A DNA stretch of 64,000 nt from Ornithinibacillus contaminans (GTDB taxonomy: Bacteria > Bacillota > Bacilli > Bacillales > Amphibacillaceae), in contig NZ_LDPV02000053.1 in assembly GCF_001038425.2 (NCBI RefSeq), positions 124,001 to 188,000 on the forward strand, written 5' to 3'. Made by a program: the position numbers and the translations under genes. This document shows, piece after piece, positions 1 to 8,512 of the stretch. The notes beneath the pieces were generated by a model. It saw only the letters and a list, made by a program, of their open reading frames with translations, did not search any database and had not been told where the DNA came from. Position 1 is the stretch's first letter. Every line of letters starts with the position of its first letter.

Positions 1-256
1 AAGTAATATTCGTGTAAATGCCATTCTACCAGGATTAGTAGCAACGCCGTTAACTAGCGACCTAACAAATGTTGAGGCAATTAATGATGCTTATATGGAA
101 CGTATCCCGATGAATCGTGCGGCAGATCCAGATGAAATGGCTGGTCCTGCGTTATTCTTAGTAAGCGAAGATGCATCTTATGTTAATGGTGCTAGCTTAC
201 TAGTAGATGGTGCTTGGGCTGTAACTGGTTATCCGGATTTGAGTAAGTTTATGTAA
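1..256 (+). CDS. SDR family oxidoreductase, C-terminal part
   Basis: This is the last 84 codons of a gene that begins before the window. The readable frame starts at base 2. It carries the late SDR signatures: a VNAILPG segment followed by TPL (the usual N-x-x-x-PG-x-x-x-T after the catalytic YxxxK, which lies off the window), then a DPDEMAGPALFLVS stretch and the closing NGASLLVDGAW, which is the family's typical NG-x-x-L-x-VDGG end. It is an NAD(P)-dependent dehydrogenase/reductase of the glucose-1-dehydrogenase/FabG type. The substrate cannot be told from this fragment. A strong terminator follows, so it is the last gene of its transcript. Confidence 0.85.
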   Translation, partial: SNIRVNAILPGLVATPLTSDLTNVEAINDAYMERIPMNRAADPDEMAGPALFLVSEDASYVNGASLLVDGAWAVTGYPDLSKFM

Positions 257-332
257 GTTGTGGGGAGGTGGCTTGTCGCTCCTTCCTACAAAAGTATTGC
301 TGGCAGTAATAGTGAGTAGTGTTCTTGATACT

Positions 333-391
333 AAAAAAAAGAAGTAATTACCTTCCACTCTATTAACGTGTTAGGTAATTACTTCTTTTTT
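333..391 (+). terminator. Rho-independent terminator after the SDR gene
   Basis: The arm AAGAAGTAATTACC pairs perfectly with GGTAATTACTTCTT across an 18-base loop. A-runs on the left and T-runs on the right let it work in both directions, so it can serve both the SDR gene and the convergent TetR gene. Confidence 0.85.
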
Positions 392-428
392 AAATCAACA
401 TTTAAAATAATTCACCTGTACATTTCCA

Positions 429-460
429 TTCGACAAAATTCGGGAAGTGACAGGCACCTT
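429..460 (+). repeat. Dispersed 30-nt repeat, copy 1
   Basis: This copy begins TTCGACAAAATTCGGG and ends GTGACAGGCACC. It abuts and slightly overlaps the stop codon of the minus-strand TetR gene. Six further copies lie at 10747, 30881, 32129, 36434, 36473 and 40643. The end GGTG-ACAGG-CACC can form a small hairpin in most copies. Confidence 0.85.
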
Positions 461-1322
461 ATAAATAGTTCCATAGGGCGTTGGTGAAGAGTTGGACTTG
501 GGATGCTATGGGTGTTTCTTCGAATTGTTGTTGGAATGGTTTTAGTAGTTTTTTGATGACGATTTTACGGATGCGTTCTTGTTGTAACTCATCTAGGATG
601 ACATCCATTAAATCCTGTTGTTCTTCCGTAAAGTCACCTTGTATTTGTAATTGTTGGGCCATTTCCAGTATTTCTGATTTTGTCATTTCTTTCTTTTGAA
701 CATTTGACTTCAATAAGTCGATGGCGAAGTTGGTTAAAATAGTGTTGTCATTGGCCTTCATTTTATCGATGAGCACTTCTACATAACCTAAAATAGTTTC
801 GATTACTTCATGTAGGTTATAGGCGCTGTTGGTGACATTAAGCATGAATAACATATAATGCATCATGCCAAAGTACATGACTGTAGCTTCTGGTGCATAT
901 TCTCGAATATCTTCCCCCATCACTTCAACCAAACGGTTCGTAATCCATTCCATTTCTATTAATCTATGTTGTAATACGAGTTTTTTTAAATCAGCTTGAT
1001 TGGAAGAGAGAACATTTTCGAAAAGCGTACGTAGATTATTTTCCTCGTTAAGCTTCAATAAAATCGTAATTTGTTCTATTAACACTTCTCGATCTGTAGG
1101 GTCTTTACCAATTTGCATGGCGACACGTCGTTGACTTGCTTCATATCGGATATTCTCCAATATCTCTGCAATACAATCATTTTTAGATGAGAAGTAATTA
1201 TAAAATGTTCCTTTTGATATAGCGGCTTTGTCAATAATCTCTTGTATAGAAGTTTGCTGAAATCCTTTTTCAACAAAGAGCTTTAATGCTACATGGGCTA
1301 CTTTTCGCTTCCGTTCATTCAT
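459..1322 (-). CDS. TetR/AcrR family transcriptional regulator
   Basis: This 287-residue protein has a typical TetR N-terminus: the helix ALKLFVEKGFQQTSI, then the recognition helix region ISKGTFYNYFSSK at about residues 36-48. The remaining 230 residues are a helical ligand domain. That is longer than the usual 190-220-residue family member and ends in a charged helical extension (KSEILEMAQQLQIQ). It is divergent from the efflux gene at 1478, so it most likely represses that gene and itself and releases DNA when a toxic ligand binds (inference from layout). The start is the ATG at 1322, and the gene ends against a copy of the dispersed repeat. Confidence 0.93.
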   Translation of the reverse strand: MNERKRKVAHVALKLFVEKGFQQTSIQEIIDKAAISKGTFYNYFSSKNDCIAEILENIRYEASQRRVAMQIGKDPTDREVLIEQITILLKLNEENNLRTLFENVLSSNQADLKKLVLQHRLIEMEWITNRLVEVMGEDIREYAPEATVMYFGMMHYMLFMLNVTNSAYNLHEVIETILGYVEVLIDKMKANDNTILTNFAIDLLKSNVQKKEMTKSEILEMAQQLQIQGDFTEEQQDLMDVILDELQQERIRKIVIKKLLKPFQQQFEETPIASQVQLFTNALWNYL

Positions 1323-1404
1323 GGTATTATTCCGTCCCTTCTAGTAGCAGTATACGTTCCTTTCGCCTGAAAAACAATATTTTTATACTACTGGTAAAAA
1401 AACG

Positions 1405-1433
1405 TTGCAAAAAATGAACTATGGGTATAAAAT
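1405..1433 (+). promoter_or_regulatory. Promoter of the efflux gene, with a possible TetR operator
   Basis: TTGCAA (1405-1410) and TAAAAT (1428-1433) are separated by 17 bases, a plausible sigma-A promoter about 45 bases before the ATG. Just upstream, AGTATA (1349-1354) and TATACT (1384-1389) form a spaced inverted repeat in the divergent TetR/efflux interval that could be an operator; this part is weak. Confidence 0.5.
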
Positions 1434-1477
1434 AGTCAAATGCAAACAAATTACTTTGAAGATAAGAGGGAACAATC

Positions 1478-2995
1478 ATGAATACACAAATGAATAAGCC
1501 ACCATATTTAATGATTAGTATTTTATTTATAGGTGCTTTCGTATCATTTCTAAATAATTCCTTATTAAACATTGCACTACCATCGATTATGGTAGATTTA
1601 GGAATTAAAGATTATTCAACCGTACAATGGCTTGCAACAGGCTATATGCTTGTTGGCGGAATACTAGTGCCTGCGTCGGCATTTTTAATTACACGTTTTT
1701 CTAATCGTAGCTTATTTGTAACTTCGATGGCTATTTTTACGATAGGTACGGCAATTGCAGCATTTGCTCCTAACTTCGGTCTACTATTAACAGGTCGTAT
1801 GATTCAAGCTGCGGGTTCTTCTGTAATGGGACCATTATTAATGAACATCATGCTAGTAAGTTTTCCACGTGAAAAGCGTGGTACAGCAATGGGTGTTTTC
1901 GGTATGGTTATGATTGCCGCACCGGCAATTGGTCCAACATTATCAGGTTATATTGTAGAGTATCACGATTGGCGTTTATTGTTCGAAATGATCTTACCAT
2001 TAGCGGTCATAACATTAGTGTTAGGTATTTGGAAATTCGATAATGTGATGAAACAAGATAAGAATGCAACGCTTGATTATCTTTCTGTCGTTTTATCTAG
2101 TATTGGTTTTGGTGGAATTTTGTACGGAGTAAGTTCAGCAAGTGCTGATGGCTGGAGTGACCCGGTAGTCTTATCAACATTAATTGTTGGCGGAATTGCA
2201 TTAATCCTATTTATTATTCGTCAGTTGAAAATGGATGAGCCTTTATTGGATTTACGTACGTATAAGTATCCAATGTTCGCTCTAGCATCTGTTATTGCAA
2301 TGGTTAATGCTGTGGCGATGTTCTCAGGTATGATTTTAACACCAGCGTATGTGCAGGATGTGCGTGGTATTTCTCCACTTGATTCTGGGCTAATGCTTCT
2401 ACCTGGTGCCATCATCATGGGAATCATGTCACCTATTACAGGGCGTCTGTTTGATAAATTTGGTCCACGTGCATTATCTGGAATTGGTCTTGCTATTACG
2501 GGCGTTGCTACCTATATGCTAGCAAATTTACAAATCGATTCATCATATACGTTTATTGTTATGATTTATTCAATTCGTATGCTTGGTATGTCGATGGTAA
2601 TGATGCCAATTATGACAAATGGTTTAAACCAGCTACCAACTCGTTTAAATCCGCATGGTACAGCTATCAATAATACAGCTCAACAGGTATCTGGTGCAAT
2701 CGGAACAGCAGTGATGATTACGATAATGACTTCTGTTTCTAAATCAAAAGGTGAAGAGCTATTGGCTTCTGTAGATCCAACTACTTTAACGGAAACAACA
2801 GCAGCTTCACTATCACAAGAAGCATTGCTTAATGGTATCCAGTATTCCTTCTATGTAGCACTAGCAATCAACATTGTTGCGTTCATTATGGCGTTGTTTA
2901 TTAAACGAGTAGATACTAGTGAGAAGGCTGTTTATGAAATCGAGAAGGATGGGAATGGACAGGGAAAACCTGATTCAGAGCCAGTGGTTTCGTAA
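1478..2995 (+). CDS. DHA2-type MFS multidrug efflux permease
   Basis: This 505-residue integral membrane protein has about 14 predicted hydrophobic segments, the length and topology of the EmrB/QacA (DHA2) drug:proton antiporters. Family marks include the opening FLNNSLLNIALPSIMVDL, the GRMIQAAGSSVMGPLL region (motif B-like R) and the antiporter motif C-like APAIGPTLSGYI followed by DWRLLF. The C-terminal tail after about residue 480 is charged and cytosolic. It resembles LmrB-type transporters, but the drug range cannot be read. The start ATG has GAGGGA nearby. The divergent TetR gene is its probable regulator. Confidence 0.92.
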   Translation: MNTQMNKPPYLMISILFIGAFVSFLNNSLLNIALPSIMVDLGIKDYSTVQWLATGYMLVGGILVPASAFLITRFSNRSLFVTSMAIFTIGTAIAAFAPNFGLLLTGRMIQAAGSSVMGPLLMNIMLVSFPREKRGTAMGVFGMVMIAAPAIGPTLSGYIVEYHDWRLLFEMILPLAVITLVLGIWKFDNVMKQDKNATLDYLSVVLSSIGFGGILYGVSSASADGWSDPVVLSTLIVGGIALILFIIRQLKMDEPLLDLRTYKYPMFALASVIAMVNAVAMFSGMILTPAYVQDVRGISPLDSGLMLLPGAIIMGIMSPITGRLFDKFGPRALSGIGLAITGVATYMLANLQIDSSYTFIVMIYSIRMLGMSMVMMPIMTNGLNQLPTRLNPHGTAINNTAQQVSGAIGTAVMITIMTSVSKSKGEELLASVDPTTLTETTAASLSQEALLNGIQYSFYVALAINIVAFIMALFIKRVDTSEKAVYEIEKDGNGQGKPDSEPVVS

Positions 2996-3018
2996 GAGAG
3001 GTTAATAGAATTAGTGTG

Positions 3019-3054
3019 GGAGGCGTAGTATCTTTGGGTACTGCGTCTTTTTGT
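3019..3054 (+). terminator. Terminator after the efflux gene
   Basis: GGCGTAGTA pairs with TACTGCGTC (two wobble pairs) around an 8-base loop and is followed by TTTTTGTT. Confidence 0.7.
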
Positions 3055-3274
3055 TATGTAGGATGGAATGGGGGGGAGAATATAAACGTACGTTCTTGTT
3101 GTTTGTAGCATTTCTGCTATACGTAAATTGTAACTACATTGTATGGTGGCGGCTGACCATCTCGCTTATGTAAGATGACGACATATGAATCATGAAGTTT
3201 AGTAGCGCAATATTGCTTAATTGTAGTAGCTACACGCGTTCACTAGTTTTGAGCATTGTCGCCTACCTAAATAA
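3055..3274. other. Intergenic stretch with no recognised gene
   Basis: About 220 bases between the efflux-gene terminator and the DUF779 terminator hold no ORF with a ribosome binding site. Only small palindromes are visible (TAGCATTTCTGCTA; AGCGCAATATTGCTT). No function is assigned. Confidence 0.5.
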
Positions 3275-3327
3275 AAAGAAATAACCGTCCCCCCCCCACA
3301 ACCAATGGTTTAGACGGTTATTTCTTA
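3275..3327 (-). terminator. Terminator of the DUF779/aldehyde dehydrogenase unit
   Basis: A 14-bp perfect stem (AAGAAATAACCGTC with GACGGTTATTTCTT) is followed on the minus strand by a T-run. The loop contains a run of nine C residues (3289-3297). Confidence 0.88.
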
Positions 3328-3343
3328 TCAACCTCGAAATGTC

Positions 3344-3709
3344 TCACTGAAGAATACTATTTAATACACGTTGCTCATCTTCTGTAAACACCCGTGACCG
3401 TGTCAAAAATCGCTTCCCTTCAGGACCTTCCACAGAAAACATGCCACCTCTACCATCTACGACATCAATAATTAGTTGGGTATGCTTCCAATAGTTATAT
3501 TGATCCTTGGATATATAAAATGGTGTGTCGCCGATTTCCCCTAATAGAATATCTGAATTACCAATCCGAAATTCATCTCGTGGATAGCACATTGGTGAAC
3601 TACCGTCACAGCATCCGCCAGATTGATGAAACATGAGGTCGCCATGAATTGTCTTTAGCTTAGCTAGAAGCTGAAGGGTATCATCTGTAGCTACTACACG
3701 CTCAACCAT
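3344..3709 (-). CDS. DUF779 family protein
   Basis: This 121-residue soluble protein has the DUF779 hallmark, a cysteine cluster SGGCCDGSSPMCYP (Cys33, Cys34, Cys41), which probably binds a metal or undergoes thiol chemistry. Members of this family are regularly encoded beside NAD-dependent acetaldehyde/aldehyde dehydrogenases. Here the gene lies 91 bases downstream of one on the same strand, so the two are probably co-transcribed and functionally linked. The biochemical role of DUF779 is unknown to me. The start ATG at 3709 is preceded on the minus strand by AGAGGTG. Confidence 0.9.
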   Translation of the reverse strand: MVERVVATDDTLQLLAKLKTIHGDLMFHQSGGCCDGSSPMCYPRDEFRIGNSDILLGEIGDTPFYISKDQYNYWKHTQLIIDVVDGRGGMFSVEGPEGKRFLTRSRVFTEDEQRVLNSILQ

Positions 3710-3800
3710 TTGTCACACCTCTTTTCATTCTTTGTACTACTATATGCAAAAAAAAGGCGGAATTTCTATTGAAAATCGATTGCAACAGCTTTGTTACTGT

Positions 3801-5321
3801 TTAAAATAGACCAACAGGACCATCACTATAGCTCACCAATAGGTTCTTTGTTTGTTGGTAATGGTCAAGCATCATTTGATGATTTTCTCTACCAATACCC
3901 GATTTCTTATAGCCACCAAACGCTGCGTGGGCTGGGTATTGGTGATAGCAATTCGTCCATACTCGGCCAGCTTCAATTCCACGGCCGAAGCGGTAAGCAG
4001 TATTAATGTCACGGCTCCATACGCCAGCACCTAAACCATATAACGTGTCATTGGCGATTTGCATTGCTTCCTCATTCGTTTTGAAGGTTGTCACGGAAAG
4101 AACAGGACCGAAAATCTCTTCTTGGAAAATGCGCATGTTATTATTTCCTTTAAAGATAGTCGGTTTTACATAATATCCTTCTGCTAGTTCCCCTTCTAGC
4201 TTATTGACGCTACCACCGACAAGTACCTCAGCACCTTCTTGTTTCCCAATATCTAAGTAGGATGTGATTTTCTCCATTTGTTCGGAGGAAGCTTGAGCAC
4301 CCATCATGGTGTCTGTATCAAGTGGATGGCCAATTTTAATTTGGTTCACGCGTTCGATAGCACGCTCCATAAATGGTTCATAAATCGATTCATGGATTAA
4401 TGCTCTGGACGGGCATGTGCAGACTTCCCCTTGGTTCAAGGCAAACATCACCAGACCTTCAATTGCTTTATCTAAGAAGCCATCATCCTTTTCCATCACA
4501 TCTTCAAAGAAGATATTAGGAGATTTACCCCCTAATTCTAAGGTAACAGGAATTAGATTTTCGGATGCATATTGCATGATTAAACGACCAGTTGTTGTTT
4601 CACCAGTAAAAGCAATTTTTGCAATACGGCTGCTTGTTGCTAGTGGTTTACCTGCTTCCAGTCCAAATCCATTTACGATATTGACCACTCCTGGTGGTAG
4701 TAGGTCATGGATTAGTTCCATTAACACATGAATGGAGGCAGGCGTTTGCTCGGCTGGTTTCAAGACGACACAGTTTCCGGCGGCTAGAGCGGGTGCTAAT
4801 TTCCAGGTTGCCATTAATAGTGGGAAGTTCCACGGGATGATTTGCCCGACTACACCTAGTGGCTCATGAAAATGATAGGCAACAGTATCCTGGTCGATCT
4901 GGCTAATACCACCTTCCTGTGCTCGAATTGCCCCAGCAAAATAACGGAAATGATCTACTGCAAGTGGTATGTCAGCGGCAAGGGTTTCGCGTACTGCCTT
5001 ACCATTGTCCCAAGTTTCTGCAACAGCAAGTACTTCTAAATTTTCTTCAATTCGATCCGCAATTTTATTCAAGATATTTGCGCGTTCTGCAACAGAGGTA
5101 GCTCCCCAAGCTGTTTTTGCCTCGTGTGCTGCGTCAATTGCTGCTTCAACATCCGCTGAATTAGAACGGGCAATTTCACAGAAAACTTGCCCGGTGACAG
5201 GGCTTACATTTTTGAAGTACTCACCGCTTGCGGGAGGACGATACTCCCCACCGATAAAATTATCATACCGTTCCTTAAAATTAACTAAAGCCCCTTCAGT
5301 ATTTGGATTCGCATACTTCAT
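3801..5321 (-). CDS. NAD-dependent aldehyde (acetaldehyde) dehydrogenase
   Basis: This 506-residue member of the ALDH superfamily resembles the AldB/ExaC/AcoD group. The general base is Glu262 in [10 protein letters not shown] and the nucleophile is Cys301 in GEVCTCPSR; the Asn of PWNFP is also present. The frame stays open further upstream, but the ATG at 5321 (protein starting MKYANPN) is preceded by AGAGGAGGAATTG and matches the family start, so I chose it. The likely reaction is oxidation of acetaldehyde or a similar short aldehyde to the acid with NAD+. The DUF779 gene downstream supports this. The acetaldehyde could come from ethanol, acetoin or the DeoC reaction encoded at 61716. Confidence 0.93.
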   Translation of the reverse strand: MKYANPNTEGALVNFKERYDNFIGGEYRPPASGEYFKNVSPVTGQVFCEIARSNSADVEAAIDAAHEAKTAWGATSVAERANILNKIADRIEENLEVLAVAETWDNGKAVRETLAADIPLAVDHFRYFAGAIRAQEGGISQIDQDTVAYHFHEPLGVVGQIIPWNFPLLMATWKLAPALAAGNCVVLKPAEQTPASIHVLMELIHDLLPPGVVNIVNGFGLEAGKPLATSSRIAKIAFTGETTTGRLIMQYASENLIPVTLELGGKSPNIFFEDVMEKDDGFLDKAIEGLVMFALNQGEVCTCPSRALIHESIYEPFMERAIERVNQIKIGHPLDTDTMMGAQASSEQMEKITSYLDIGKQEGAEVLVGGSVNKLEGELAEGYYVKPTIFKGNNNMRIFQEEIFGPVLSVTTFKTNEEAMQIANDTLYGLGAGVWSRDINTAYRFGRGIEAGRVWTNCYHQYPAHAAFGGYKKSGIGRENHQMMLDHYQQTKNLLVSYSDGPVGLF

Positions 5322-5388
5322 GTTAACAATTCCTCCTCTTATTTTTTGATGGAGAATCAAGATGAAGTCTCTATTAGATTTGTATTCC

Positions 5389-5406
5389 AATATTTAGGGA
5401 AATATT
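5389..5406 (-). promoter_or_regulatory. Inverted repeat upstream of the aldehyde dehydrogenase
   Basis: AATATTT-AGGG-AAATATT is a perfect 7-bp inverted repeat about 70 bases upstream of the dehydrogenase start. It may be a regulator site. No known binding motif was recognised. Confidence 0.35.
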
Positions 5407-5582
5407 CATAGATGGGGAGGGGGTATTGTGTTTGTAACCAAAAGAAGGTTCGATAGTGATATTAGATATGAAAAAGGAACATCCACACAAACTACGAAGT
5501 CCCTCATTAATAATGGTGGCTTGTTAAACTGTAGTACCTCGACTATGTAAAATCTAGTTTGATATAATCTAGTCGCATATAG

Positions 5583-5933
5583 TCAAAGATGGATTAATAT
5601 ATTGACAAGTTTTCCAAACGGATCCCTGACTAAGAAACGCCGCACACCCCAAGGCTCTATGGCTGGTCCATATTCGATTGGAATACCTGCTTTTTTTATG
5701 CGAGTCAGTGCACTATCAAGATCATCAACTTCGATTGACAAATCAGGAACCGGTGTCCCGGAGCCACCTTCTGAAAGGAAACTAATTTGAATATCCATTT
5801 TTTCATGCGTGCCATAGGTTGCAATAAATCCCATATTCATTAATTGATCAAGTCCTAGTATGTCCTCGTAGAAATGTTTTGCTTTGGAAAGGTCCTGTGT
5901 CCCAATGTTGGCAACAATTCGCTTAACCTTCAC
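5583..5933 (-). CDS. VOC (glyoxalase/bleomycin-resistance) superfamily protein
   Basis: This 116-residue protein has the VOC fold: beta-alpha-beta units starting VKRIVANIGTQDLSKAKHFYEDILGL and ending RRFLVRDPFGKLVNILIHL, where the family's DPFGN-x-x-x-I signature is readable. Proteins of this group are small metal-dependent lyases, isomerases, dioxygenases or antibiotic-binding proteins. The substrate cannot be deduced. The start ATG at 5933 is preceded by GGAGGTGTAAAAG on the minus strand. It stands apart from the aldehyde dehydrogenase, with a 260-base gap. Confidence 0.85.
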   Translation of the reverse strand: MKVKRIVANIGTQDLSKAKHFYEDILGLDQLMNMGFIATYGTHEKMDIQISFLSEGGSGTPVPDLSIEVDDLDSALTRIKKAGIPIEYGPAIEPWGVRRFLVRDPFGKLVNILIHL

Positions 5934-6172
5934 TTTTACACCTCCAAGATTTTAATGTTTATTTTTCATTATTCCTAATCAGTTTAACATAAGTTTATTT
6001 TTTCCTTATGCAGATTTAGTAGGATTTATCGCACACTTGTTACCAAAAGAAAGAAGAAGTAGATTGTCCTGTCCCAACCGAAACCAGGTCTATTATATAG
6101 TTCTATCATCTGTTACAATCGTTATAGCGAAAACCTCTTTTTAAAATCGAAACTAAAGATTGGAGCTATAAT

Positions 6173-6901
6173 ATGTTAAAAATAACACCAACGCCAAATT
6201 TTGCTGGAGTAGAAGTTACGGGTGATTTTCATGATTTTGATTTGCTATATGAATCGTTACATAGAATTGTAGGTGGTGAGGATGAGTATCCAGCCTATGA
6301 AAGTTCACGGATGCGAATATTGGGCTTTTGTTATGACTTGAGACATGCAATGATGGGAAACAGAGAAATTGTATACGTTGATCATGGGATTAGCGATGAG
6401 ACCATGAAGTGGAAAGGGATGGTTGGGGCTAAGAAAAATCTTTACCTAAGCTTCAACACCTATTATCCCGAAATTTTGTACATTGTAATGGCTTTAAATG
6501 AGTTTATCAGACTGTATGAACAGAATAAGAACAATCATAAGCAATGGGATTTAACGATTAATACGGTTAATATGCTTCGTGCAGCAGTTGTGCAATCTCT
6601 AAGCGAAACGCTTAAGCCACATACATTTAAAATGATGCTTGGCAATATGAGTAATCGTTTCATGAGTTTCAGTAATTATTTCACCCAATATTTGGATCAA
6701 TTAAATATTCGTTTCCTGAAATGGGACAAAGAAAAACGCTTGAAGAATATTTCGATTATGGCTAAGAGAATTGCTGAACAGGGCACAGATTACCAAAAAG
6801 CAAGAAGAGATATATTAGAAGTTGCCCATGAAGATAACGTTGATCCGAGTGAGATTAGGTATTATGAGGAATACCCTGATTATGAGGAGATTGAGTGGTA
6901 G
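6173..6901 (+). CDS. Uncharacterised 242-residue protein (possibly DUF6904 family)
   Basis: This is a soluble protein without signal peptide or membrane segment, rich in aromatic and charged residues (VGGEDEYPAYESSRMRILGF; LYLSFNTYYPEILYIVMALN). I do not recognise an enzymatic motif. From memory it resembles the Firmicute family DUF6904, whose function is unknown. The start ATG has TTGGAGC just upstream. A terminator follows at 6921, so it is monocistronic. The C-terminal 20 residues are strongly acidic. Confidence 0.75.
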   Translation: MLKITPTPNFAGVEVTGDFHDFDLLYESLHRIVGGEDEYPAYESSRMRILGFCYDLRHAMMGNREIVYVDHGISDETMKWKGMVGAKKNLYLSFNTYYPEILYIVMALNEFIRLYEQNKNNHKQWDLTINTVNMLRAAVVQSLSETLKPHTFKMMLGNMSNRFMSFSNYFTQYLDQLNIRFLKWDKEKRLKNISIMAKRIAEQGTDYQKARRDILEVAHEDNVDPSEIRYYEEYPDYEEIEW

Positions 6902-6920
6902 GGAATTATATAAAATAAAT

Positions 6921-6954
6921 GTAAGTTCTGTTGTTATCGATGGAACTTTTTTGT
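6921..6954 (+). terminator. Terminator after the 242-residue protein
   Basis: AAGTTC pairs with GAACTT around a 14-base loop and is followed by TTTTTTG. The short stem makes this moderately secure. Confidence 0.55.
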
Positions 6955-7069
6955 TGTTTCTGAAACTTTCTCCTGGGCAGGACTTTTCTCCCGTTTTCAA
7001 TTCTAACCATGACAAAACAGGATTAATTTGGTATGGTAAACTTGAACAAATTAATAAAGATATTTACTA

Positions 7070-7168
7070 CTAGGGGTGCCCTAATATTCGTGGGCTGAGA
7101 GGAAAGCGCGTAAGCTTTCTGACTCTTATGGACCTGATCTGGTTAGTACCAGCGTAGGGAAGTAGTCG
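7070..7168 (+). promoter_or_regulatory. TPP riboswitch (THI element)
   Basis: The conserved core is plain: GGGGTGCC, then GGCTGAGAGG, then GACCTGATCTGG followed by GTACCAGCGTAGGGAA. These are the pyrimidine-sensing and pyrophosphate-sensing arms of the thi-box. It lies 135 bases before thiW, with a terminator between, so thiamine pyrophosphate should stop transcription of the salvage operon. Confidence 0.97.
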
Positions 7169-7200
7169 GGCGATTGTTGTCTATTCTATTTCAGCTTATG

Positions 7201-7234
7201 AAAGCCAGGTCCTATTTAGGATCTGGCTTTTTTG
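7201..7234 (+). terminator. Riboswitch-controlled terminator of the thi operon
   Basis: AAGCCAGGTCC pairs with GGATCTGGCTT around TATTTA, followed by TTTTTTG. Its place between the TPP aptamer and thiW marks it as the expression platform. Confidence 0.88.
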
Positions 7235-7302
7235 TCGTTAGAACTGGATGATAATCTATCTCGTCGTTTATCAGGTGCTCCTATAAGATTGGAGGGATAC
7301 AG

Positions 7303-7791
7303 ATGAATCGAACACGTTATTTAACAACGATTGCAATGCTTGTCGCAATCGGAACCTTAGGTGCGCAGTTGCTTTGGTTTCCAGCAGGAATTGCTAAGGC
7401 ATACCCGGTTCAACATGCAGTTAATGTGATAGCTGCTGTCACACTAGGACCAGGACCTGCTATTATAGTTGCTTTTATGATTGGCTTATTGCGCAACTTG
7501 CTTGGACTTGGAACGCTATTAGCTTTTCCAGGAGGGATGATTGGTGCTCTTTTAGCTGGGGTTCTCTACTGGAGATTTGGGAAGAATTTAGCGGCGGTTA
7601 TTGGAGAAATGGTTGGTACTGGCATTATTGGAGCATTAGTTTGCGTACCGTTTTCCATTGTGTTGATGGGAAGCTCGGTAGGTGTATTTGCTTTTATGCC
7701 ATCCTTCCTTATCAGTAGTATTACCGGTGCATTGATTGGTTGGTTTGTTTTGTCTCGTGTGAAAGTGAAGGCACTTGTACAAAGAACATAA
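7303..7791 (+). CDS. thiW: ThiW, substrate-binding membrane component of a thiazole ECF transporter
   Basis: This 162-residue hydrophobic protein has about five membrane segments and the ECF S-component pattern (TIAMLVAIGTLGAQLLWFP; AVNVIAAVTLGPGPAIIVAF). ThiW proteins capture hydroxyethylthiazole and work with a shared EcfA/EcfA'/EcfT module, which is not in this window. It is the first gene behind the TPP riboswitch, and ThiM, which phosphorylates the imported thiazole, is encoded three genes on. The start ATG follows TTGGAGGG. Confidence 0.92.
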   Translation: MNRTRYLTTIAMLVAIGTLGAQLLWFPAGIAKAYPVQHAVNVIAAVTLGPGPAIIVAFMIGLLRNLLGLGTLLAFPGGMIGALLAGVLYWRFGKNLAAVIGEMVGTGIIGALVCVPFSIVLMGSSVGVFAFMPSFLISSITGALIGWFVLSRVKVKALVQRT

Positions 7792-7822
7792 TTATATCAA
7801 ATTTTATAGGAGGATCATCGAC

Positions 7823-8512
7823 ATGACATTTACGAAACAGTTGCGAAGTGAGAATGACGATATTTATCAAATGATTTTTGCGCATCCGTTTGTGGAAGGT
7901 ATTGGAAACGGTGATATAGCGAAGCGTGCAGTAGAGCATTATGTGAAAGCAGATTTCGAATACTTAAATGCATTTATGAAAATTTATGGAATTGCAATTG
8001 CCAAAGCTACTAATCGAGAAGAGATTGCATATTTTCACGATAAGATTGCTTTCATTGTAAATGATGAAATTCATCCACACCGGAATTTTTGTGACTATAT
8101 TGGTATCGATTATGACGTACTACAGGGGCATCCGCTCCCACCAACAGCGGATCATTATGTGAAACATATGATGTATCATGCCCAGCTAGGATCGCTTGGA
8201 GAAATCTTAGGAGCGCTCTTACCTTGCCCGTGGACTTATTTGGAAATAGGAAAAACACTTATGGAAAAGCATCAGCCAAACCAAGACCATCCGTTTTATC
8301 CTTGGATTAGTTTTTATGCTGATTCTAGAGTAGAGAAAACAACAACGGACATGCGAATGCTTTTGGATAGCTATGCAGAGCACATATCATCAGAAGAGAA
8401 ATCACGTATAAAGGATGCGTTCCGTAAAAGCTGCCAGCTAGAATTGCAGTTTTGGGAAATGGCGTATAGTTTGGAACAATGGCCAGCAGGGAAGAAGGTT
8501 GAAACTATATGA
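7823..8512 (+). CDS. tenA: TenA, aminopyrimidine aminohydrolase / thiaminase II
   Basis: This 229-residue cytosolic helical enzyme hydrolyses aminomethyl- or aminopyrimidine breakdown products of thiamine to HMP. Cys135 in LLPCPW is the catalytic cysteine at exactly the family position, and HPFVEGIGNG near the N-terminus is typical. An upstream in-frame start at 7775 exists, but TAGGAGG sits properly before the ATG at 7823, giving MTFTKQLR, so I use that. Its stop overlaps the thiD start (ATGA), so translation is coupled. Confidence 0.94.
   Translation: MTFTKQLRSENDDIYQMIFAHPFVEGIGNGDIAKRAVEHYVKADFEYLNAFMKIYGIAIAKATNREEIAYFHDKIAFIVNDEIHPHRNFCDYIGIDYDVLQGHPLPPTADHYVKHMMYHAQLGSLGEILGALLPCPWTYLEIGKTLMEKHQPNQDHPFYPWISFYADSRVEKTTTDMRMLLDSYAEHISSEEKSRIKDAFRKSCQLELQFWEMAYSLEQWPAGKKVETI

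Noticed and set aside
481-699. A plus-strand ORF of 72 codons
   Set aside because: Antisense to the TetR gene, with a Cys/Ser-rich composition and no start signal.
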